64,000 nt of DNA from Whitmania pigra (taxonomy: Eukaryota > Annelida > Clitellata > Hirudinida > Haemopidae), in assembly GCA_021613335.1 (NCBI GenBank), contig JAJTWR010000009.1, positions 174,501-238,500 on the forward strand, read 5' to 3'. Positions within the stretch are counted from its first letter, which is position 1; every line of letters begins with the position of its first letter. A program made the position numbers and the translations under genes. The notes under the pieces were generated by a model. That model was not told the DNA's origin and did not search any database. It saw nothing but the letters and a program-made list of their open reading frames with translations. Positions 53,636 through 64,000 of this stretch are shown piece by piece.

Positions 53636-56600
53636 ATGGTGAACGAGGGACATATCGATGCAAATTCCTCTGGAGACAATCATTTTAAATATGAGAAAGG
53701 AAAACTGTATCAATTCGTCAATTGTCGTATTTTGAGGCAACACAGAATATTTGAAGAAGATTTTTGGGTTCGTGATGGTGTAATAATGAATCCGGAGAAA
53801 ATATTCTTTGATGAGAAGATTCGAGCAGATTATGTTGTAAATTGCAATGGATGTTTCTTGTTTCCCGGCTTGATCGATCTTCAGATAAATGGTACAAATT
53901 TCCCGCAAACCTTTTGTAAAATGCTGAATATATGCGTGTTACTTTTTCCTTACGCAGTTACATTTAATTGTAGGAGCCTTTGGGCGTGACTTTTCATTAG
54001 ATCCTGAAAATATTTGTGCTAACATAGACACAGTCGCCAAAGGATTACTGGCTCACGGCGTCACATCTTTTTGCCCAACTATTGTTACTAGCACGCCCGA
54101 TCTTTATGTACAAGTAAGCTTAAGTTGTTTTTTGAAATTTTTTTATTTCCATAAACAATGTGTTTATGAGAATGCACTAAATTTATTTGATTTTCAGATT
54201 CTTGCAAGAGCAAGCAAGAAAAAAGGAGGGAGACAAGGTGCAGGTGTACTAGGTGGACATTATGTTCTTTATGATTTAAGTCTACATAGACTAAATTTTA
54301 ATCATGTCAGTAAAATTTGATTTTTAAAACCATTCAATCAGGCCTACATTTAGAGGGACCTTTTATAAGCAAGGAAATGAAGGGAGCACATGAGTTAGAA
54401 TGCATCAGCTCTTTTGGGGATGGCATTGAAACCCTTCGTACCTTTTACAATCACTTGGATAACATTGCCATCATCACCCTTGCCCCTGAGTTGCCTGGAG
54501 CCCTTGATGTGATTGGTTATTTGTCTGAGAAGGGTGTTGTTGTGTCTCTGGGTCATTCTTCAGCCTGCTTGTCAGTTGGAGAGAAAGCTGTTGAAAGAGG
54601 AGCCAGATTTATCACTCATCTCTTTAATGCAATGCTGCCTGTTAGTTGTATAATGATGTTCTTTTTAATGTCTATCAGTTTTGTAATTTTATCTTTATTT
54701 AATGGATTCAAATCAAAAATTTACTATTCTTCATGAAGTTGACCCTAAAATTAATTCATCTGGAAGGATAAGCAGTTTTCCAAAGTAATTTTAATTGTAA
54801 TGGGTCTGCAAGAGGTTTTTTCAAATCGGATGTTATTATTGATACTACTTTAATTTGGCAACATAGTTTATGTGTTATATATTTAAGCATTGATATGTTT
54901 ATATATTGTAATTATCATGTAAATAAGTTTTAATCACAGTGAGTTTCAGAATAAAATATCCATTGCAGTTCCACCACAGGGATCCACATCTTGTTGGTCT
55001 CCTGTCGGTCGAAAAGACTCCAAACTCTCCTAAGATTTACTATGGTATAATTGCTGATGGCATCCATACTCACCCTGCTGCTCTTAGGATTGCTCACAGG
55101 TCTCACCCAAAAGGTGAAACTTTTTCTCTACATTGCAATAATTCTGGTCAAAATGATTACAGTTGAATCCAGTTATGTCGTCAGCTTAGGGGTTTGCCAA
55201 AAAGCGTCGAGACAAACGATGATCCATGTAACCAAAAATCGCAACAAAAATTTATATTTTATTTTGATGACATCATTACGTACATGTTTGCTAGCAACAA
55301 AAGGCATTTTTGGCTTCCATCCATGTTAACAGCAACTAGCACTGTTAAGTGGGTCCTTCGACTTTTTTCCACCATGACAAGCCTCAACTTGAAATGCCGC
55401 TTGTATAACATTGTTTGCCTGGAAGGCATTTCCAGATCACCCCAGTTTCATCAGCATTAAAAATGATTCAACTCTCACAGGTATCCAATGTTGGATGCAT
55501 TTGAGTGTTCAGTTCATTGAAGAATCCACTTGAACTGCAGTTCCCTCTCCACAAATTGCTTTGAAAACAATGTTGTGCCTCTATTTGAAATGATCCAGCC
55601 ACCCTAGGTGTCTTAGCTTGGAAGCAAAGATGCCTTCTCCACCAGCAAGGGACCATTGACGGGAACTTGTTATTGCTCACGAATTTGTGAACCATTGAAG
55701 CACTACATCATCAACATCTTTGTGCTCAGCCACTGTAAGTTTTTTCTTACTGGATCAAAGACAGACTTCTTGTATGATTGCTTTATCGCATTGGCCTTCT
55801 TTATCCATCCTGAAATTGTGTTTGGTGGAATGCCATACTGATGACTAGGCTTTGTTCCTTTTTCTAGCAGTATGATTTCATACTTTTACTCTATTGATTG
55901 ATTGTTCAGTTTAACACCTCCAGACATTTTAAAAACAAAAAAAAATAAACTAGGATAGCTACAGCCCTTATGATAAGGTTCAGTGACATAAAAGAATCGA
56001 CATAACAGATGAGAAAATGCTATGACAAAGTGGGAATTTGGTGGTTCCACTTTGCAGTCAGCAAATAGTCATGGGGATCGAGACAAATGATGTAAAGTGG
56101 CGAATTTGGCTCTCCTTTGTACTCTGAGATATTTGTACTTTGAGATATTGGGATTGGACAACATAGGAGAATCGACACAACCAATGAGAAGATGCTAAGA
56201 CAAAGAGGGAGTTTGGTGGTTCCACTTAAAAAATTAAAGAATTAATAGTTAACTGAGCTCGAGATAAGTGTGTTCCACTGTAATTTCATTTAATTGGTTC
56301 TGTTTTAGAATTAATTAGTTTAAACTTGAGCGGGAAATTTGTTGACTTGTTTTTATGATTCTGATTGTGATTCATTATCTTTTCATTGAGTTTCATTTTA
56401 TAATCGATGAATGAGACAGGCATTGTGCTAGTAACTGATGCTATATCTGCCATGGGTCTTCAGGAAGGTACACACCACTTGGGCAAACAAGTCATTGATG
56501 TCACTTGCAACAGGGCTGTCATTGCAGGCACAAATACCCTCTGCGGAAGGTTGGATTGATTGCTATCACCATTTGAATAAATTAAAATGATGGAATTAAT

Positions 56601-56992
56601 GAGAGAAGAATTATCAAGTTTAATTTTATATTGGCTAGCATTGCATCACTGGATCAGTGTGTCAGGTATTTTCATGAGAATGCAGGTCAGTCGCATTATT
56701 ATATTTCATATGAGGACATATTCAATATGTCTGCATAATTTTGTCTTCTTTAATTTATTAAATGCCCAATTATTTTTCCTCAGCTAATGACATCATGGAA
56801 GCAGTTGAGGCAGCCACCCTGCATCCCGCTCTTGTCCTCAAGATCCAAGACAGGAAGGGAACCCTGGACTTTGGCACTGATGGCGACTTCATTCTTCTCG
56901 ATGACGATCTGCATGTTCAAGCTACTTTCATTGCTGGAGACCTCGTCTGGAAGAAGAATAATTTTAAATTTGAATTCAAAGAACGTACTTGA
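53636..56992 (+). CDS. AMDHD2: N-acetylglucosamine-6-phosphate deacetylase, copy 2
   Basis: Same reaction and pathway as copy 1. Eight exons in phase: 53636-53891, 53974-54113, 54198-54252, 54342-54640, 54969-55113, 56420-56549, 56639-56685, 56784-56992. They give 426 aa. The six internal exons have exactly the lengths of copy 1 (140, 55, 299, 145, 130, 47). Active-site motifs are intact: HLEGPFIS (Glu155), SLGHSS, THLFNAM with FHHRDP, and [10 protein letters not shown]. The protein has about 18 extra N-terminal residues ([17 protein letters not shown]) and a different C-terminal tail ([11 protein letters not shown]). Exons 6 and 8 are almost identical to copy 1 whereas exons 1-5 have diverged. 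Exon 6 reads DVTCNRA where copy 1 reads DVTGNRA. A transposon sits in intron 5, and AATAAA follows at 57276. Confidence 0.93.
55160..56280 (-). mobile_element. pogo/Tigger-like Tc1-mariner transposon, degraded
   Basis: The ends are inverted: CAGTTGAATCCAGTTATGTCG at 55160, and on the minus strand CAGTGGAACACACTTATCTCG from 56280. Each is flanked by TA, the usual target duplication of this superfamily. Minus-strand frames contain a CENP-B/HTH-like block ([20 protein letters not shown]) and a DDE-region block (FNADETG, then [14 protein letters not shown]). Frameshifts and stops make it inactive. It lies in intron 5 of AMDHD2 copy 2, antisense to the gene. Confidence 0.85.
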
Positions 56993-58199
56993 AGTTGTAT
57001 TCACTATTTTAGTATGTCAAGTTTTGTCAATTTCTTGAAATTTTCAGTCATCTGTTTTTTTTTAATTTCAAACATTTTGATTCATGTTTTGAATCATTTT
57101 GACTGATGGGGTCAGATAAAAATTTTTTTTCAATTAATTGTTAATTGTCTCAACTAGCTCAATATATTCAAAGCAAAGTTAGAAGGCATTGCATAACAAC
57201 GTTAAGAAGTTGCATTTGTGAAGATGTTGTTTATATATTATTGTGAAACAGTATCGCAATTTGTTTTTGTTTGAAAATAAATTCTTTGTTGAAAGTTATT
57301 CCATCTGCTAACATTTCAATTATATATCAGTTGCATCTCAATATCAGAAAGACTTTTGATTGCAATGTGATGATGAAATTGATTTTGTGGTCAGTGATCT
57401 TTTGTCTTATAAAGAGGTTGATTGATAATGAAAATGCTCTAATTACATGAGGTAAATGGGCTTTGGAATGATGTATGATGTTGCAGTTAATATGATCATT
57501 ACAATGTTTTTGACATTGACATTGATGAGGTTGGGATAGCTTTCCCACAATGCTATTTATTGATATACGTTCAATGGAATCCTTCAAAAGTGGTCATTAA
57601 TGGAGTCTTCCCTACAACTAAAGATGCTGACCCTGGAAATTTTCTTTTTGTGGATGTCGGAGCATCTGGTGGTCGGAGGGTGCCAGTGTTTTGTTATGCT
57701 TGGACTGCTATGAGTAGCTCTCTTTGGCCTTCACTCAAGCCTATAGCAGCCATAAGGCCGGATTTGGGGGTCATGGCCTCTCCGTCATTTGGAAAATATA
57801 AGACAAAATTAAGTAAAACTATTATAAAATAAAAATTAATTTAAAAAATTTACTTAAAATTGAATAAATGTATTTTAATTTAAATATTTTTAAATAATTT
57901 CAATAATTTACCACTTTCGACGTGAATTTGTGCCCCCCGCCAAAGTGTTCTAGATCCGCCCTCGGGCAGCCGTGCAGCTAAGCGGATGTTTCGTGCCTCG
58001 TAATAATTGCAAACTGAGACCTGCGATTTTCTTAGTGGCAGGATACAAAATTTGTTCCGATTCAGTCGCAAACCTTTCTTGGGCTTCATTTGCAGGTCCT
58101 CGGCCTTCTGATTTTTCAAGCATCACCGCACTTCTCGGATGAACAGTTGCTTTCTCGAATCGTCGACGTCTTAGCCGCGCTGCACGATAAGAGATTTCT
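56993..58199. other. 3' flank of AMDHD2 copy 2
   Basis: Contains the AATAAA at 57276-57281. GC-richer patches at about 57600-57790 and 57900-58150 look like old repeats or gene fragments; a minus-strand peptide MTPKSGLMAAIGLSEG is visible in the first but I cannot assign it. Confidence 0.4.
57276..57281 (+). promoter_or_regulatory. AMDHD2: Polyadenylation signal of AMDHD2 copy 2
   Basis: AATAAA 284 bases after the stop codon, followed by a T-rich stretch. Confidence 0.5.
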
Positions 58200-58318
58200 C
58201 TGAATGTTGCCCTGTGGTCTGGAATGAACTACCATCCCTGAAACTCTTCAGATCCATCACTTCAGGACGTAATCGTAAGGCCTTAACTATGGGCCTTACA
58301 ATAATTAATTTATAAATT
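58200..58318 (+). mobile_element. CR1/L2-like LINE 3'-end fragment
   Basis: A plus-strand frame reads CPVVWNELPSLKLFRSI, like the C-terminal WNxLP region of these LINEs. It is followed by AATTAATTTATAAATTTAC and then directly by an ATT microsatellite, the same arrangement as at the 3' end of the LINE at 3734. Too short and decayed for a firm family call. Confidence 0.4.
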
Positions 58319-60752
<2,434 letters not shown>

Positions 60753-62782
60753 ATATTATTATTATAATATAAATATATAACGACGATATACGTGTTAGAG
60801 TATTCGTCGCACTGAGATGATTACAGAAATATTAATAGTTGTGTTTTATTAAAAGCATCCTGGTAAAATTGTGTTTCATTAATATTTCAACTTTTTAACG
60901 TTATCCAGTTTGTCTAATGCTTAACTTGTCTAAAATTAAAACTAATTAGAATCCAATCCAAGGACAACTTTAATCTCGTTTGATTCCTAATTAATTAATT
61001 AACTAACTAACTAACTAACTAACTAATTAACAGCAATAATAGGTTAAAATAATAGTAAAAGGTAAAAGGTGATGCATCCTACAAACTGAGGTTGATGGGG
61101 TAGGAATGCCGCATAAATACAGGAATATTCCTGGCTTTATGACGAAATCTTTACCATTATGTGGTAATGACTTTCAGAAGCAATAAACTCACACGAATTC
61201 CCCTGTTTACAATTCACGCATCTCCAGGCAGGATTATGATAATGATGATGAGAAGAATTTAATGAATGGCATCACTTGAATGCTGTCACGTGTGCGCTTT
61301 CAGAGGCCTGCGCAATTTATTTGGCGCCAAATTACCGGCAACTGTTCTTGGGTAGCAATAGAGGGCAATTATTGTCTTAAATCTGAGGACGGAGAGAAAT
61401 GCTTCGTGAAAGAATGGACGATTAAGATGGCGATGATGAAAATTCTGCTCGTCGTTATGATGATGATGATGATGATGATGATGATAGATTTCAACGTTAA
61501 ACTCATTTGCAAATCTGCTGTTATTTTTTTATTAATTAAATATTATTTAATAGCATATAAAATAATAAGAAACAATAATTATTTATAACATGGTAATAAT
61601 TATATAAGCAGTTATTATTCACAAAAATTGTATGTATTATAATAAAGAAAGTAAAAATGCAAAATAATAATAACTAATTATAATATGATAATATTTAGAT
61701 AAATAAATAATTATTATTCATATTATGTAATACAATAATCAAGATTCAGTTTTATTTGAGTTCATGGTGGTAACAAAATATAAACACACAATGGGAAAGA
61801 ATTTCTTAATATTATTCTGTTTTTTTTATAATTTATACGTGCTTTATTTTCAGTAAAATGTTGCTCAAATTGTGAGGACTCGTTATTAAGTTAAGTTAGT
61901 GATAATTAACATTGTCTTTAAATTATTAAATTAAATTAATAATAATTTGAACATTGCCTTTAAGCTATTAAGTCAAGTTAATTAAAATTGTAACTTCTTT
62001 TTCAACTGTGAGTTGAATACGTCAGAACATGAGTAAGTTGTCGGAGAAGAACAAATAAGGACCATCAATTTTAAAGATGACGATACAAAAATAAAAAAAT
62101 GAAAATCATGAATAATAAAAAGTAATAAAAATAATTTAAAAATCAAGATCAAACAATTTGTCACGACAAATTAATGCTTTTGAACGAAAGAAGTGTTAAC
62201 GTGAACGATGAAGAAAAGTTATTTATTAATAATAACAGAAATTAACCTAATAACAAATTTTAATGTGAGATTATTAATAACATGTGATACAATTTAATTT
62301 TAACAAAAATTTAAAATTTTTTGTAATTAGTTACAAGAAAAGCATTATTAAGTATGGTTACACTTGTGAATTCTAGAAATGCATAAAACATCAGTTAAAC
62401 TTAAATGTTTTGTTCAATTTTTACTATAATTAATTATTCATGAGAAACAAATGCACCGAGAAATCAGTACGTTTATTCAGCAGATTAAGACTGTACATGA
62501 TTGCCAAGCACATTATGCATTTGATGACAACGGAGTTCATAATTGTGTCACATTTCTAAACAAGCTTTCGTGAAGGTCCTCAAGACAAAGAATAGGCACG
62601 ATTTATCCACAGACATTGAGAATCAACTGACGAAAAGATCGATGCATGTGAAAGACCCAATTATGAAGAACCATCTCCAAGGAAATCGGTTCAAAAATCT
62701 CACCGGACACCTTGTAACCACCTCGTCATCGAATGACGAATCAACACAGCTTCATCGATTGGCGATGGACGCTGGAAATCAA
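60753..62782. other. Downstream region of the GPCR gene
   Basis: AT-rich, with a (CTAA)n run at about 60998-61026 and an (ATG)n run at 61457-61484. A 3' UTR of the GPCR probably covers the right end. The plus-strand frame at 62543-62839 overlaps the GPCR tail in antisense and is not credible as a gene. Confidence 0.45.
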
Positions 62783-64000
62783 TTAGAAAAATTTGGCTCC
62801 TTCGAACGATGTTCCGCTATATCGGTCCTGGTTCGGTAAGCTTCCCCTGCTGTGATGTCGGTTGTTCCGTCTGACAACGCCACTTCCAGAATGGTCTGTG
62901 GACAGTCCGTATTCCTCCGTGAATCTCTCCGTCCTCATGTGGCTGTTGATATTCACGCAGCGACAGAAAATAATTTCTTTGAAAGGCTTTCTGAAGTCTC
63001 TGTTGAAGCGTGCATAGATGATTGGATTGAGAAGACTGTTGGCAAACCCCAGCCAAAGGAGCAGAGCTGATATCCAGTCCGGCACTACAGTTCCAACAGG
63101 CAAAAGGGGTTTGACTAAAGCGAGGATAAAGAAAGGTAACCAGCATGCTACGAAACATCCCATTATTATGCCCAGTGTCTTCGTTGTCTTGCGTTCCTTG
63201 GAAGCCGATGGCAGTTTGTGAAGTCCGGAATTTGAGGATGGATGGTGTTGGAGAAAACTGACATTCTTCAGACTTTTACGAGGAGGCTCTGAATGACCGA
63301 TAGCGATTGCGTGGTCAGGAACAGCTAGGTTCGTGGGCGAACTTGCAGTGTGAGCGGCTTCATCGACGCCGTTTCTACTGTGGTTGGACTGAATGGAATT
63401 TTTCGACTGTAGGCAAGGTTTGCGGCTGCTGCTACTCTCGATGGAATTCCTATCGACGCCACCGGACCTCGATTCGTTCGATGCTTTTTTGTTGGAGGTG
63501 ATTGAAGACGCGAAGGAGCTGGTGGATCTCAGCGGTCGATGATCTTGCGGAGCGGACATGAGCTCAGACTTGTGAATGCGGGACGACACAGCATAGATAC
63601 GGTAATAAATGAAAATCATTATCGACAGAGGTAGATAGAAAGCTCCTATCGTGGCGTAGAACTGATAACCAATGGCCTGACTCAACTCGCAGACCTTGTC
63701 CTTCGGTTCGGCTTTCCAGCCAAACAACGGAGGGATGCTTATGAGGGCAGAGAGGAGCCACACCGAGAAAATCATGAGAGCCATCAGAGCCGGCGTTCGT
63801 TTCATGGCGTAGTCGAAGGGTCTGGTGATGACGAGGTATCTATCGATGCTGATCATGCAGAGATTCAGTATGGAGGCAGTGCACAGGAGAACGTCCAGGG
63901 AGGTCCACACGTCGCACATGGTCGTTCCAAGCTCCCAAGTGTTCATCACCTCGTACATGGCTGCCAAGGGCATGTCTGCCACCGCCACTAAAAGATCGGC
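62783..64000 (-). CDS. Serotonin-receptor-like GPCR (5-HT1/5-HT7 class), 5' part outside window
   Basis: Class A biogenic-amine receptor at the plasma membrane. The frame is open to the window edge and enters at TM2 (ADLLVAVADMPLAAMY), so the N-terminus and TM1 are missing; 405 codons are present here. TM3 has the amine-binding Asp and the DRY motif (TSLDVLLCTASILNLCMISI, then DRYLVITRPFDY). TM4-ECL2 reads SIPPLFGW with a Cys that can pair with TM3. TM6 reads KTLGIIMGCFVACWLPFF and TM7 ANSLLNPIIYARFNRDFRK. TM6-TM7 most resemble 5-HT1A, while PPLFGW is 5-HT7-like. Loop 3 is about 130 residues and Ser-rich, typical of Gi-type amine receptors. A tail with SHMRTERF and many Ser/Arg follows TM7. 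The ligand is inferred, not shown. Confidence 0.88.
   Translation of the reverse strand, partial: ADLLVAVADMPLAAMYEVMNTWELGTTMCDVWTSLDVLLCTASILNLCMISIDRYLVITRPFDYAMKRTPALMALMIFSVWLLSALISIPPLFGWKAEPKDKVCELSQAIGYQFYATIGAFYLPLSIMIFIYYRIYAVSSRIHKSELMSAPQDHRPLRSTSSFASSITSNKKASNESRSGGVDRNSIESSSSRKPCLQSKNSIQSNHSRNGVDEAAHTASSPTNLAVPDHAIAIGHSEPPRKSLKNVSFLQHHPSSNSGLHKLPSASKERKTTKTLGIIMGCFVACWLPFFILALVKPLLPVGTVVPDWISALLLWLGFANSLLNPIIYARFNRDFRKPFKEIIFCRCVNINSHMRTERFTEEYGLSTDHSGSGVVRRNNRHHSRGSLPNQDRYSGTSFEGAKFF

Noticed and set aside
57560..57832. Plus-strand frame of 90 codons
   Set aside because: Contains no recognisable domain and lies in GC-richer repeat-like sequence; the opposite strand is equally open in places.
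62543..63501. Plus-strand frames opposite the GPCR
   Set aside because: Antisense shadows of the receptor exon; no independent signals.

Overview
The window is AT-rich animal nuclear DNA. It holds multi-exon genes with GT-AG introns, abundant ATT and ATC microsatellites, and decayed LINE, SINE and DNA-transposon copies. The gene families (PGAP1, SLC13 carriers, AMDHD2, Bicaudal-D, an amine GPCR, an F5/8C-like lectin) and the base composition suggest an invertebrate, perhaps a lophotrochozoan such as an annelid or mollusc. That placement is inference. I rebuilt the exon models by hand from splice sites and reading phase. Each is in frame from end to end, and exon lengths agree between paralogues.

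Layout. 0.7-2.5 kb (-): 3' part of a secreted lectin-like gene with two fucolectin-type domains and a PAN-like domain. 3.5-5.9 kb: transposon nest in which a CR1/L2-like LINE is interrupted by the 3' end of an 18S rRNA gene, itself interrupted by a tRNA-derived SINE. 6.8-14.4 kb (-): PGAP1, 25 exons, 914 aa, with a hAT-like remnant in its last intron. 16.9-18.1 kb (+): decayed P-element/THAP-type transposase. 19.3-30.8 kb (+): SLC13 paralogue A, 14 exons, 1018 aa, with a hydrophilic insert of about 419 residues. 32.1-36.2 kb and 37.8-44.1 kb (both -): SLC13 paralogues B and C, 11 exons and 607 aa each, with a decayed LINE in an intron of C. 44.9-47.6 kb (-): AMDHD2 copy 1, 404 aa. 48.7-52.6 kb (-): Bicaudal-D, 9 exons, 819 aa. 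53.6-57.0 kb (+): AMDHD2 copy 2, 426 aa, with a pogo/Tigger-like element in intron 5. 58.2-60.8 kb: LINE-tail fragment and two very long microsatellites. 62.8-64.0 kb (-): 3' part of a serotonin-receptor-like GPCR that runs off the window.

The genes do not form an operon or a single pathway. The striking structure is local duplication: three SLC13 genes side by side, and two AMDHD2 genes as an inverted pair around Bicaudal-D. Both duplicated sets are mosaics, with some exons almost identical and others clearly diverged, which points to gene conversion. About 30 of about 80 inferred 5' splice sites begin GTT rather than GTA or GTG. I see no operon, CRISPR array, viral cassette or clearly new defence-like system.
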